Source: Candidatus Amesbacteria bacterium RIFCSPLOWO2_01_FULL_49_25
GTDB lineage: Bacteria > Patescibacteriota > Microgenomatia > CAZETR01 > Amesbacteraceae
Length of the DNA: 38,555 nucleotides
Assembly: GCA_001773725.1 (NCBI GenBank)
Contig: MEXP01000018.1
Location: 1-38,555, forward strand
Direction of reading: 5' to 3'
The notes beneath the pieces were generated by a model, which saw only the letters and a program-made list of their open reading frames with translations, was not told where the DNA came from and ran no database searches. Shown in pieces: positions 16,927 to 26,125 of this stretch; within the stretch, counting starts at the first letter, position 1; every line of letters starts with the position of its first letter. The position numbers and the translations under genes are program-made.

Positions 16927-19038
16927 TCACCTTTGCATAGCTGCTAGAACAGCGACTTTTGCGTTTATTATCCCTGCTCCAGCGGAACCATCGGGGAGAG
17001 TAGCAAAATCTGTAGCAGTATCAGTAATAATAAACTTAATATCAGCAGGTTGGAGAGTTGAGTTAGCCGATAACATCAACGCCACAACTCCAGTTACGTG
17101 AGGAGCAGCCATCGAAGTTCCCTGATTCTCAGCATAGCTACCGTCCAAACCTAGGCTTAGAATACAATCGTCCTCCCCACCTAGACAAGAGGTTCCCGCA
17201 CCACCTGGTGCAGCTATGGTGATGAATGCACCAGTAGTCGAGTAGGGAGCTAAAGTATCACTTGGAGTTGATGCAGTCACGGCGATGACGTTATTGTATA
17301 TGGCTGCAAACGCTGCGGGGTATTTATACCTCTCCTTTTGATATTCAGGTGAGGCAGCAACAATTACTACTCCATGTTCAGCGGCATACTCTACAGCAAG
17401 CCTAAGCTCACCTCTACAACTTGGTTTGTCCGGATTACAAAAAGTAAAAGCTTTCTTTCCAAGGGTTAAATTAACATCATACGGAACACCGGTACTGATA
17501 CTTATCACCTCGTCACCATTGTCCACCGCTTCCCTAATCAAGAACGCGATATCATATGCATGTTGCAAAATAGTGTCACGGTTCAATGCTCTTTTAACCA
17601 AATTTAAGGGTTGATCGCTATACTTATAAATACTTAATCTGGCATGAGGGTGTATACCAGCAATCCCTATACCATTATTGGGAATTGCTGCAATAATTCC
17701 CGCTATATGCGTTCCATGCCCATTGATATCATTTGCATTATCTCCAACTAATGTAGCGGTTCTGTATATACGTCCTGCCAATTCAGGATGGTCTAAATCT
17801 GCACCTGTATCTATTATTCCTATGGTAACCGGAAAGGGAAAGCAACCAGGAAATTGATTAAGAGCCCCTGCAAGATCAATCCTTCTCATGTTCCATTGCT
17901 GGGGCCATTGGGGGTCTGTTGGCTCACAGGTTGGCAAGAGAGTGGGAGTCGGCGTTGGAGTAGGTGTTGGAGTCGGAGGTGGTGTATCCTCTATCACCAC
18001 AACGGTGTTTGTGCTTGGGCTAGCCACGTAGACACGGTTTGTCGTCTGGTTAACAGCAACCCCGCCACCAGTAACTGGAAGAGGGTCACCTAGAAAAGTA
18101 TTGGTGGCGCCATCTAAGACATAGAGGCCGTTCATTGCGACATAGATATGGTTTAGGTCTGTATTGACTCCTATGCTCCCTACCAAGGAATTATACAAAA
18201 GCGGTATTGAGGCAACTGTTTCTTGAGTGTCCAAATTAATAACTGATAAAGGTAGATTGAGACGGATATTCGAGCCGACGTATAAGCGTCTGGATATTGG
18301 ATTTAGACCTAGAGCATAATCATTGCTCCCGCCTCCAACACCCGTTATTGCAGAGACCACAGTGTCCGTATTATCTATAACAACTACCATTGCATTATAG
18401 TCATGAACATAGACCTTACCGGTTGTCGGATCGACGACTACCTGGGTTGGGCTACAGTAGCTACCGCTTGTTCCTCTAACCGGATCGGTTGCAATGCCAC
18501 AGTTTATTGTAGAGACAATGGTATCGGTTGCCCCATCAATGACATCAACGTAAGGGCCATGTGAGCTGCCTGGGTGAACAGTCACATAAATTCGGTTCGT
18601 ACTTGGATTTATTCCTACACCAAAAGCATTAATATCAACAGGTATTTCAGCGACAACAGTATTTGTCTCACCGTTAATAACCGAGAGCGGGCTACCAGCG
18701 TTGTGATTAGCAACATAAATCCTATTGGTTAAAGGGTTCACGTCAATCCCTGATGGACCCGGACCAACAGGAACGGTTGCGATAACCGAGTTAGTATTGC
18801 CATCGATAACCGAAACTGTGTTATCGGAATAATTGGTTACATAGATACGATTTGTGTTTTCATTAACGGCAATTCCGTTGGGCCCAACCCCAACCGGTAT
18901 TGTGGCAATGATAGAAATGGAGGAAGCTGTTTGTGCGCTTGTGCCTGTCCTCGGACCCAGATTTAAGACCAATAAACTTAAAAGTATTAAAACGTAAAAT
19001 AGAAATGAAGCCCATTTGGGAAAGCGTTTGGCATGCAT
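16927..19038 (-). CDS. Secreted subtilisin-like serine protease with YVTN beta-propeller
   Basis: 703 residues. A Sec signal peptide lies at about residues 8-35 (basic start, then 'FLFYVLILLSLLVLN'). Residues 40-350 are YVTN-type propeller repeats ('VGVGPNGIAVNENTNRIYV', 'NPLTNRIYVAN'). A Thr-Pro linker near 352-366 leads to an S8 peptidase: Asp in 'IGIIDTGADLDHP' (about 410), His in 'NGHGTHIAG' (about 441) and Ser in 'NQGTSMAAPHVTG' (about 645). It should be an active extracellular endopeptidase; the propeller may bind cell-surface or substrate partners. GGAGG precedes the ATG by seven bases. This architecture is typical of Chloroflexota secreted proteins and looks like cargo rather than an element function. 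Confidence 0.92.
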   Translation of the reverse strand: MHAKRFPKWASFLFYVLILLSLLVLNLGPRTGTSAQTASSISIIATIPVGVGPNGIAVNENTNRIYVTNYSDNTVSVIDGNTNSVIATVPVGPGPSGIDVNPLTNRIYVANHNAGSPLSVINGETNTVVAEIPVDINAFGVGINPSTNRIYVTVHPGSSHGPYVDVIDGATDTIVSTINCGIATDPVRGTSGSYCSPTQVVVDPTTGKVYVHDYNAMVVVIDNTDTVVSAITGVGGGSNDYALGLNPISRRLYVGSNIRLNLPLSVINLDTQETVASIPLLYNSLVGSIGVNTDLNHIYVAMNGLYVLDGATNTFLGDPLPVTGGGVAVNQTTNRVYVASPSTNTVVVIEDTPPPTPTPTPTPTPTLLPTCEPTDPQWPQQWNMRRIDLAGALNQFPGCFPFPVTIGIIDTGADLDHPELAGRIYRTATLVGDNANDINGHGTHIAGIIAAIPNNGIGIAGIHPHARLSIYKYSDQPLNLVKRALNRDTILQHAYDIAFLIREAVDNGDEVISISTGVPYDVNLTLGKKAFTFCNPDKPSCRGELRLAVEYAAEHGVVIVAASPEYQKERYKYPAAFAAIYNNVIAVTASTPSDTLAPYSTTGAFITIAAPGGAGTSCLGGEDDCILSLGLDGSYAENQGTSMAAPHVTGVVALMLSANSTLQPADIKFIITDTATDFATLPDGSAGAGIINAKVAVLAAMQR

Positions 19039-19297
19039 GGCATTCCTCCCCTATCTGAAAAGAAGTGGTTTTTGTTCCCACCGGGGTACGATATTGGAGC
19101 ATGGATGAGGATGGGGGTAAATCTTTGACCGATTACTCTGATTATTATAGGTTAATTTACTTGCTAACGCAATAGTCGAAAGTCAGATTTGATCTGGACA
19201 ATATGTACCAAACCTCAAGTTTCATTTCTTGGACCATGAAGACCTGATTGAGCGGCAAAAAAGCTCTTTAGAGGAGAACACGTCAGGATTTTGACGG

Positions 19298-19372
19298 TTG
19301 ACTTTAATTCCAAAAATGACTACTCTAAATTCAATAAAAAGTGTGACGAAAAACCCAAAACTGGCTTCGTCG
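19298..19372 (+). promoter_or_regulatory. Second copy of the parA-type promoter/operator, with no plus-strand gene behind it
   Basis: TTGACT (19298-19303) and TACTCT (19321-19326) are 17 nt apart. They are followed by a stretch from 19325 that matches 26153-26201 almost base for base (CTAAATTCAATA, GTGTGACG, AACCCAA, TGGC, TTCGTCG). At 26.1 kb that module drives parA; here it points into a minus-strand ORF and the 193-bp repeat. Confidence 0.55.
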
Positions 19373-19380
19373 GTAATTCT

Positions 19381-19572
19381 CTACTCTGCAAGCGTTACCT
19401 TCTCCAATAGATCCCGGATAACTCTGTAAAGCCTGGTTCCCCACTCGCTTTGTCTTCCTAAGAGAAATCCGTTTTCATCTTTTTGGATAAACTGCACATG
19501 CCATTTACTTCCCTTTCTTTCGATGAGGACTATTCCTTTGGTTGCCAGTTGTTCTAAAGCCAATATTCGCAT
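19381..19572 (-). CDS. Small hypothetical protein, copy 2 of a duplicated ORF
   Basis: 63 residues; residues 1-57 are identical to the ORF at 16234-16431 and the tail here is 'KVTLAE'. It begins within the second 193-bp repeat and ends just outside it. Which copy is ancestral cannot be told: both tails are plausible. No motif is recognised. The parA-type promoter copy lies immediately beyond its stop, in the opposite direction. Confidence 0.4.
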   Translation of the reverse strand: MRILALEQLATKGIVLIERKGSKWHVQFIQKDENGFLLGRQSEWGTRLYRVIRDLLEKVTLAE

Positions 19573-19593
19573 ATTATTTGGCTCAGTATAGAA
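19401..19593. repeat. 193-bp direct repeat, copy 2
   Basis: Same orientation as 16260-16452 and without visible mismatch; the offset is 3141 bp. Weak similarity continues a little past the end (a GGTTTTTCAA-like patch in both). Confidence 0.9.
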
Positions 19594-19644
19594 AAGGGCG
19601 AAGGTTTTTCAATAGTTACAACGGTTTGGGAAATATAATGGTCT

Positions 19645-20367
19645 TTACTGCCCATAACTACTTTTTGGGTAAAGCGCAAATGTATTAAGTATTGGCAGTA
19701 AATGTTTTTCATCTTTTTTATCATACTGGAGCCATAAAAAGACATATTCCTCCTCGTTAAACCATTCGAGCCTCTCAGGGTCTGACTGCCAATCTACCGT
19801 AATTGGTATAAATAACCAAACATCAATACCACTTCCACCTTCACTATACTTTGGATCATTTCTCCAGGCAATCTCATACTTATATGCAAGAGCTGACTGA
19901 CTATCCGTAGCATTATCCCCGATCGTTGTTTGTATAGGACCTGTTACTTTATTTAGCTCGGGAGTTAGGTATCGACTCGTGGAAGATTCCCAATATCCAA
20001 CAATTTCGTTGAGAGCTTCTTGCTCATTTTTTAGATATCGTCCTGTTGGTGAAGTGGTGAGTTCTATAGACATTAATCCATATTTTGTTGCTTTATCATC
20101 AATTACGATTATGTCAGATTTTTCTGGCGGACCTTCATAACCTCCTGCTGAGCCTACCGTTTCCTTTGACGAATACTGAAAAGAGTAATTTGCAATTTGG
20201 TTCACATATGTGAGCGTTCCTAAAAATTGAGGAGTATCTTGCTTTGCTGTAGTACTTTTAGAAAATCCTTGATATTTTATCCCCCAATAAAACAAAAAAA
20301 CCAGGACTATTATTGTCAGTAATATTGATAACTGAGCAACTTTCGACAGCCTTCGCGGGGAATGCAT
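19645..20367 (-). CDS. Membrane-anchored extracytoplasmic protein, unknown function
   Basis: 240 residues. Residues 9-29 ('VAQLSILLTIIVLVFLFYWG') are a signal anchor after a basic N-terminus; the rest should lie outside the membrane. The soluble part resembles the PsbP/DUF-type small lipoprotein-like domains ('YSFQYSSKETVGSAGGYEGP', 'IVIDDKATKYGLMSIELT') of Gram-positive and Chloroflexota surface proteins, but the match is by style only. A perfect 10-bp inverted repeat abuts the ATG and may govern translation. No operon partner is evident. Confidence 0.65.
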   Translation of the reverse strand: MHSPRRLSKVAQLSILLTIIVLVFLFYWGIKYQGFSKSTTAKQDTPQFLGTLTYVNQIANYSFQYSSKETVGSAGGYEGPPEKSDIIVIDDKATKYGLMSIELTTSPTGRYLKNEQEALNEIVGYWESSTSRYLTPELNKVTGPIQTTIGDNATDSQSALAYKYEIAWRNDPKYSEGGSGIDVWLFIPITVDWQSDPERLEWFNEEEYVFLWLQYDKKDEKHLLPILNTFALYPKSSYGQ

Positions 20368-20393
20368 GAATTTATTCTCTCAGGAATAAATTC
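20368..20393 (-). promoter_or_regulatory. Perfect stem-loop abutting the start codon
   Basis: GAATTTATTC (20368-20377) and GAATAAATTC (20384-20393) form a perfect 10-bp stem with a 6-nt loop directly before the ATG at 20367. On the mRNA the GAGAG that would serve as ribosome binding site falls in the loop and stem. It could be a dyad operator or a translation-occluding hairpin. Confidence 0.5.
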
Positions 20394-20453
20394 AAGAATC
20401 AACTAATAACTTATAGTAAATTTACAGAAGCAGGAGCTCTATCTTACACAAAC

Positions 20454-22370
20454 TTAAGGTGAAGAAAAAACCAAAATCGCATTGGCTACAGGTCGTCCTC
20501 CACCAATTATACTTTGCAGATTTGCCGACTTGAACCAGACTTGAGTTGAGCCTCCACCATCGAGCTTAATAGCTTTCCACGCTCCTTCGGCAATCAGCAC
20601 AGCAGCAGCTTGATCCATTGTTTTGTCAATGTCTGATACCACCACGATGAGGTAGCGTCCGTCCTGTGTCATACCTACGGCTGTCCATTTAAAGCTCGTA
20701 TTGCAGTACCATGTAGAAAGTTTTTCATTCCGGCACGGCCTGACACTGTTTGTTCCGCCGATACGTTCACTATTGTCAACGAACAGAGGTCCTCCTCCAG
20801 CCGTGTTGTGGTAAGCACTGTTAGGGATCCAGTCATAGCATTTTTTGGCATTACACTCTGTCAACTTGCCAATACGCAGTGTATTAGACGTGGAGATCGA
20901 TAATGAGCTACGCTTCCACTCATTACCATCGTTATCGGCCTCAGGTGGGTAAGCGTAGCGCCCAGTATTCTGTACTTTAAGTATTTTTTCTAAAATGGTG
21001 AGAACGGACTTTCTGTGGACTATGTATTTAGCGAGATTGGCTTTACCAACGTCATTCCAATCCTGCAACCATCTTGAAAATTGTTCTTCGATATATTCCT
21101 CATCTAGGGTCTCTTCTTCAAGAAGCTCCCCCGTCTCATCTATGAACTTTTCCTCTATTTCTCTGTGAATTTCATGCAATTTAAGATCCAACTCTCGTTT
21201 GGAAAAATCAGGTGGAATCTTGTCCAGCTTTTCGGGATAGTTGGCTACTATATATCGGTATTCTGGAGCTTCCGAATTCGCGTAATTTTTGATCTCTTCT
21301 TCTTTTCGGACTTTGACTTCCTCGGTATAGGGTTGCAGGAAGGCTTTAGACGCAGCCAAAACATTTTCGGTGATCTCGCTCCACTTTAATTCCTCGGAAA
21401 ACAAGCTCCCGTCTTCTGACATCGTATCAAAGCCTGTTCTCTGCTGGTCTGCGTGCTTGTCAAGGTAATCTGAAGAGACGTATCCCGAGTAAACAAACGA
21501 GCCGTCATTTCCTGGTTTAGATAGCGTAGATTTTAAATTGGGAATGAGGTTGCTGACTTTCTCAGCCAGAACAACACGATGATCACCACAATAATAAACT
21601 TGGTGTTTCAGATCAGCGTGTGCATTTAACAGTAGATGGACAATGTCAAATTTTCTACCTTTGATCTCAATGGATTCGGATTTATTTTCAGAAACCAAAC
21701 TCTCATATAACCTTTCAAGAAGTATAGGGGCATCTTCCGAATCGTCAAAAACTTGTACCGATGGCATGTTTCCCAGGATAAAATATTCCAAACAATGCTC
21801 TACAATTCTTTGAGCGATTGATGTTGCACTCCGGGGAATATTTTCTTGATATAGAGTTTTAAATCCATCCAACCGGACGACCGTTCTGATCTCCGAATCG
21901 TCCGATATTTCAACCAGGCTATGGTCTCGAATCCCAGAAGGATTAGCGAGTGAAAAGACGAAAGTTCTTTGCCATGTTTTACCGCCATCCCGAAATGTGC
22001 TATCAATTTCAACTTTATCAAAGGCTTTTAACCAGAGGAATCTTCCTACTCCCTTTCCTCCTCTTTTCTGTTTATAAAGCGTATCCGATTCGTTAAAAGC
22101 TTCGTAATTGGGACCAGTAAATCCGATCCCATTGTCTGTTACCTCAAACCCAATTATTTGGCTGAGCACACGGGAATCATTTTCGTTTTCTTCATTCAGC
22201 ATAGACTTGCTCGAACGCAAGATTTTTACCTTTATAAAACCTTCATCAAGATTTTTTTCGGCATCTTCTATTGCGTCAATGGAGTTAATAATTGCCTCAA
22301 ACAGCGGAAGTAAACCCTTAGAATTTGGAAGCGTGATGTTTCTCACCCGCCCTATCACATTTGAATTCAC
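20454..22370 (-). CDS. Chimera: GHKL (HSP90/MutL-like) ATPase fused to the end of a phosphodiester glycosidase
   Basis: 638 residues from a GTG with a strong AAGGAGG site. Residues 1-200 carry the GHKL ATP-binding fold: N-box 'EAIINSIDAIEDA', 'FEVTDNGIGF' and 'KRGGKGVGRFLWLKAF'. Residues 200-473 continue as the matching helical/transducer region up to 'RKSVLTILEKILKVQNTGRY'. From about residue 474 the sequence changes to the C-terminal half of a phosphodiester glycosidase (NAGPA/DUF2233): 'IPNSAYHNTAGGGPLFVDN', 'KWTAVGMTQDGRYLIVVV', 'AWKAIKLDGGGSTQVWF' and 'RPVANAILVF'. The two families are unrelated: one is intracellular ATPase, the other usually exported hydrolase. The join (near 20945-20952) therefore looks like a recombination scar. 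The ATPase module may still fold; the glycosidase lacks its N-terminal half. The ATPase may originally have been a defence gene. Confidence 0.75.
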   Translation of the reverse strand: MNSNVIGRVRNITLPNSKGLLPLFEAIINSIDAIEDAEKNLDEGFIKVKILRSSKSMLNEENENDSRVLSQIIGFEVTDNGIGFTGPNYEAFNESDTLYKQKRGGKGVGRFLWLKAFDKVEIDSTFRDGGKTWQRTFVFSLANPSGIRDHSLVEISDDSEIRTVVRLDGFKTLYQENIPRSATSIAQRIVEHCLEYFILGNMPSVQVFDDSEDAPILLERLYESLVSENKSESIEIKGRKFDIVHLLLNAHADLKHQVYYCGDHRVVLAEKVSNLIPNLKSTLSKPGNDGSFVYSGYVSSDYLDKHADQQRTGFDTMSEDGSLFSEELKWSEITENVLAASKAFLQPYTEEVKVRKEEEIKNYANSEAPEYRYIVANYPEKLDKIPPDFSKRELDLKLHEIHREIEEKFIDETGELLEEETLDEEYIEEQFSRWLQDWNDVGKANLAKYIVHRKSVLTILEKILKVQNTGRYAYPPEADNDGNEWKRSSLSISTSNTLRIGKLTECNAKKCYDWIPNSAYHNTAGGGPLFVDNSERIGGTNSVRPCRNEKLSTWYCNTSFKWTAVGMTQDGRYLIVVVSDIDKTMDQAAAVLIAEGAWKAIKLDGGGSTQVWFKSANLQSIIGGGRPVANAILVFSSP

Positions 22371-22601
22371 ACAACACCTCCTTCGAAATCTTCAGGTCTA
22401 AAGGTTATTGATCGTGTTTAGAAGGTAATGTAAATGTATATGAAATTCCAGAATCTCACAAGTGATTTTTATCCTTGTTCTGCCCTCTTCGAACTTATCG
22501 TAGAACGGAGGTTGTGAAGAGTGGCCGATTTGTCTCCATTCTCCCCTCCTTTACCCTGTAGTACGAAACATAATACGTTGTATAAGGGTAAGCCCAGAAA
22601 G

Positions 22602-22630
22602 TTGACCGGCAATTGACTGCGAGTTATCCT
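22602..22630 (+). promoter_or_regulatory. Candidate promoter before the small membrane-protein gene
   Basis: TTGACC (22602-22607) and TATCCT (22625-22630) are 17 nt apart. The GTG start at 22638 would leave almost no leader. The remainder of the gap back to 22371 shows no gene. Confidence 0.35.
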
Positions 22631-22637
22631 GTATTAA

Positions 22638-22934
22638 GTGGCCCCAAAATCAATATCTCAATTCTTAAGACCAACGCCTTTTAGGATCATTTTAGCAATC
22701 CTAATATATACGCTCTTGGGTTACTTGTATATCTATGTTACTAGTACTTGCCAGGCCTTTGAGGTTCGGGGCCCTAATTTCAATGGCTGGATATTTCCGT
22801 GTGGAAATTACTCCCATTTGCTAAAAACTATCGCCACCAAAATGTGGCAGCTACGTTGGATTGTACGCATCATACAATTTGTCTCAGCATACATACTATC
22901 CTGCGTTATTACATGGTTTAGTTCTCGTAACTAG
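22638..22934 (+). CDS. Small membrane protein, two transmembrane segments
   Basis: 98 residues from a GTG. Hydrophobic stretches at about 17-34 ('FRIILAILIYTLLGYLYIYV') and 75-93 ('IIQFVSAYILSCVITWF') flank a short loop with two Cys residues ('CQAF', 'PCGNYSH'). No ribosome binding site is visible. It lies alone on the plus strand between two minus-strand genes and ends 34 nt before the next gene's stop. Function unknown; coding status moderate. Confidence 0.45.
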   Translation: MAPKSISQFLRPTPFRIILAILIYTLLGYLYIYVTSTCQAFEVRGPNFNGWIFPCGNYSHLLKTIATKMWQLRWIVRIIQFVSAYILSCVITWFSSRN

Positions 22935-22967
22935 ATATAAAGAATGACTTTCCAGAAGCTGGGGCTT

Positions 22968-25898
22968 TTAGTTGTTGCGAAGAATGACAGGCATGAAAAT
23001 CCCGCTTAGTACACTGAAGGTGTCATCAGAAATATCTTCACCGGTATTAACGCCATCTGTTACAAGAATCTTTATACGATATTGTGCCCCTGCAGGTAGG
23101 GCTGAAACATCCCAAAAATAACCGGTCGAAGTAAGATCCCTAATAATCATTTCCCATGTTGCTCCGTTATCGGTACTGAAAAGTACTGTATACGATAAAT
23201 TATCACCGTCTGCATCGCTGCCGGACCACTCAATTTCTGCTGAGCCAAATAGTCTTTCACCACCATCAGGAGAAAGGAGAGTAACACTTGGTGAGTTTGC
23301 ACTAACAACCTTTTGTCCCAAGGAAACACTATTATGCTTAATGACGATCCTTGTGGTGTCGGCAATATAAGGAATTGTGTATACAAAAGGTGATTCGCTC
23401 AATGGTCTACCTTCTGTTTCGAATACGACGTCAAAGTTTAGCTGATGTAAAACTCCACCATTTATATCTTGATATTCAAAAACATAGGGTCCTGATGGTA
23501 CAACACTTAATTCAGCCTCCGGCAAGACATACCAGTTATCAAGTGTCACGTTACCTCCGGTGTCGAATATTCCCAAAGCCAAAATAGCCGGTGTGGTTTC
23601 ATCAGGCATTGTAGCTACATTTGTGGCAGCTTTATGATCATTGATAAGCTTCGAATAATCCTCTCCATCAATCCAATACTCCACATCAGCAGCTCCCCCC
23701 ATAAAACAGTAGATATCGCGTTGTAAAGGAACTTGGATAGGAATTTTCTTGTCAACCCATAAGCCAGGAGAGGCAAATAACCCAATGCGGTCTGGAACAC
23801 CATCGCAGTTTTGATCATACTCCTCACATCCAATATCCAATTGGTAAGAATGACCAATTTCGTGTGCGACAGTTGAAGCGCTACTGAGATGCCCTGGTAC
23901 GCTTGCTTCAGCGATAACGAGTTCCCTCGCTAGAGGGTAAGCGATCCCTACAGCATTAGTCAAAACACCTGTGGTGTTTTGCGAGAACCATCCTGGCGGG
24001 ACCGTTGCTACAAAACGGTCGGCTGTAGGGTGTGCAATCCGCATATCACCGAGTTTATCAAAAGCCCAACGGCCCAATTCTGATATATCCAGTTTCCCAT
24101 CTCCACCTCGAAAGCGTGTAGTATTACCCCCTAGAATGGTAGAGATGCTCGGGGTGAATCGTTGTGCGGAAACCGGGTAAACACCCCTGAAAAAATCATT
24201 GGTGGTTTGGTAGTAAGTGTCGAAAATGGTGAGAGGCGTGTTGCCCCAATCCGTTCGGAAGTAATGGATGTATAGATCCGGAAATAGTATCCCAGACCAT
24301 TTCGTATCATACACAGGTACAGGAGACGGTGTAACTTCGTTATTCGTCTCATTGGTCTCAGTTATGTCTTCTAAATAGTCCACTTTTATAGATACTTGAA
24401 ATGTGCTGCTAGTAGGAGTAAACCTGTCACTGAAGAAATAAATTGCCTTTACAGTCTCATTAGGCCCAAAAGAAAGCGGATATATGGAATTATCGTTGCG
24501 CAGGGCGTGTTGTGGGTCCAGATTCGCCGCCTCAGCAACATAGAAGCGACTTGTGATATAACCACCAACACTAGCCCGAGCGGACACATTTCCTGCTGTC
24601 CCACTTCCACTTTTGCGAATTACAGCTTTGATTGCTGTTACCTTACCCCTGACAAGTTCCTGCCCCTCAAGGACTTGAACAGGTGATACGGAATCAATAG
24701 AAAGATCAAGGGGTAGGATTTCCTTATCATGAACAAATATATCTTCTACCCCATTTGTGTCGTGGTTCACAAGGTTTGAAGCTAAAGAAGTGAAGACAAT
24801 ATATCCACCATCAGTAGAGATGGATGGACTCAATGACAAATTATTGGCCTCGACGCCACTAGAGGAAATCGACACACGAGTGGTTTGGCTCGTTTGCCGG
24901 TCGTGAACGAAAACATCTGGACACGGCTCCGGGAAACCTTTGTCAAAAACGCAAATATTTGTGTCCCCACTCACCAGATTGTTAGCCTGAGACCAAAATG
25001 TCACATATCGCGCATCGGCTGAAAAGGCCCCACCAGCTGAGACATTATTGCCCTGAATACCGCTTGACGAAACCGACACACGAGTGGTTTGCCCTCCCTG
25101 CCGATCATGAATAAAAACATCCCAGACACCGTTTGTGTCACCGCTTACCAGGTTACTTGCCTCAGACGAAAACCCTATGAAACGCCCACCTGATGAGATA
25201 GTAGCATAATTAGATGACATTCCATTTGCTTCCGTTCCGTCAGAAGCTACTGACACACGGGTTGTCTCGCTTGTCTGCCGGTCGTGGACAAAGATGTCCA
25301 TGGCGTTATTTGTATCATTGCTTACCAAATTGCTTGCCTCCGATTGAAAGGCCACATAGCGGCCATCGGCCGAAATACTTGCACCTGTTGAGAAATCATT
25401 GCCCTGAATACCGCTTGACGAAATCGACACACGAGTGGTTTGGCCCGTTTGCCGGTCATGAATAAAAACATCATCAGTGTTATTAGTATCGCCATTCACA
25501 AGGTTTGAAGCCACGGAGGAGAAAACCACGTAGCGACCTTCAATGGAAATGATGGGATAGCCACTATAACCAGTATCAGAATGTGAATTCCCCTGTGTGC
25601 CATCAGAGGCGACTGAGACGCGGGTTGTCTCGCCTGTCTGCCGGTCGTGGAGAAATACGTCTTCCGAGTCGTTGGTGTCACTACCAACAAGATTTGAAGC
25701 ATAAGAACCGAAAACCACGTAGCGACCATCGGCAGAGATTGATGAGTTGAATGAAACGTCATTCCCCTGCGTGCCATCGGATGCAACACTCACCATCTCT
25801 GTCGTTCCGTTCGGAGCCGCCACACTAAACATAATTGCCCGTCCAAACGTTGAAAAGAGTACGATGATAATTATCTTCAGATAAACAGTTTTTTTCAT
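22968..25898 (-). CDS. Large secreted protein: PD40-type propeller, CARDB-like domain, HExxH metalloprotease-like domain
   Basis: 976 residues with a signal peptide ('YLKIIIIVLFSTFGRAIM'). Residues 35-390 hold six propeller repeats built on 'SADGRYVVF.S.ASNLV..DTN', 'DVF.HDRQTG.TTRVS' and 'GTQGN'. A CARDB-like adhesion domain follows ('TAIKAVIRKSGSGTAGNVSA'). Around residue 679 lies 'STVAHEIGHSYQL', an HExxH zinc site followed by a Cys/Asp-rich 'DQNCDGVPD' loop. The C-terminus is an Ig-like domain ending in 'FMPVILRNN', a tail style shared by many Chloroflexota exported proteins and possibly a sorting signal. It is probably an extracellular zinc peptidase or surface adhesin. GGAG precedes the ATG by seven bases. 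Confidence 0.85.
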   Translation of the reverse strand: MKKTVYLKIIIIVLFSTFGRAIMFSVAAPNGTTEMVSVASDGTQGNDVSFNSSISADGRYVVFGSYASNLVGSDTNDSEDVFLHDRQTGETTRVSVASDGTQGNSHSDTGYSGYPIISIEGRYVVFSSVASNLVNGDTNNTDDVFIHDRQTGQTTRVSISSSGIQGNDFSTGASISADGRYVAFQSEASNLVSNDTNNAMDIFVHDRQTSETTRVSVASDGTEANGMSSNYATISSGGRFIGFSSEASNLVSGDTNGVWDVFIHDRQGGQTTRVSVSSSGIQGNNVSAGGAFSADARYVTFWSQANNLVSGDTNICVFDKGFPEPCPDVFVHDRQTSQTTRVSISSSGVEANNLSLSPSISTDGGYIVFTSLASNLVNHDTNGVEDIFVHDKEILPLDLSIDSVSPVQVLEGQELVRGKVTAIKAVIRKSGSGTAGNVSARASVGGYITSRFYVAEAANLDPQHALRNDNSIYPLSFGPNETVKAIYFFSDRFTPTSSTFQVSIKVDYLEDITETNETNNEVTPSPVPVYDTKWSGILFPDLYIHYFRTDWGNTPLTIFDTYYQTTNDFFRGVYPVSAQRFTPSISTILGGNTTRFRGGDGKLDISELGRWAFDKLGDMRIAHPTADRFVATVPPGWFSQNTTGVLTNAVGIAYPLARELVIAEASVPGHLSSASTVAHEIGHSYQLDIGCEEYDQNCDGVPDRIGLFASPGLWVDKKIPIQVPLQRDIYCFMGGAADVEYWIDGEDYSKLINDHKAATNVATMPDETTPAILALGIFDTGGNVTLDNWYVLPEAELSVVPSGPYVFEYQDINGGVLHQLNFDVVFETEGRPLSESPFVYTIPYIADTTRIVIKHNSVSLGQKVVSANSPSVTLLSPDGGERLFGSAEIEWSGSDADGDNLSYTVLFSTDNGATWEMIIRDLTSTGYFWDVSALPAGAQYRIKILVTDGVNTGEDISDDTFSVLSGIFMPVILRNN

Positions 25899-26125
25899 CT
25901 CAAAACTCCGTTATTTAAGTCATTTACTGATTTTCTCCTAACTAAGAAATTTACCTCAATCATTCATTATTCGGGATTACATGATAGATACTGGCTGATA
26001 AGACACCAGTTTATTTAAAGACTATGCAGGATAGTTGAACTTTTCTTTATTATCGCGCAAATTGAACTCGATGGATAAATACTTTTTAAGAAATCGTCTC
26101 TCCCGGTTATCTCTCGAAATTGAAT

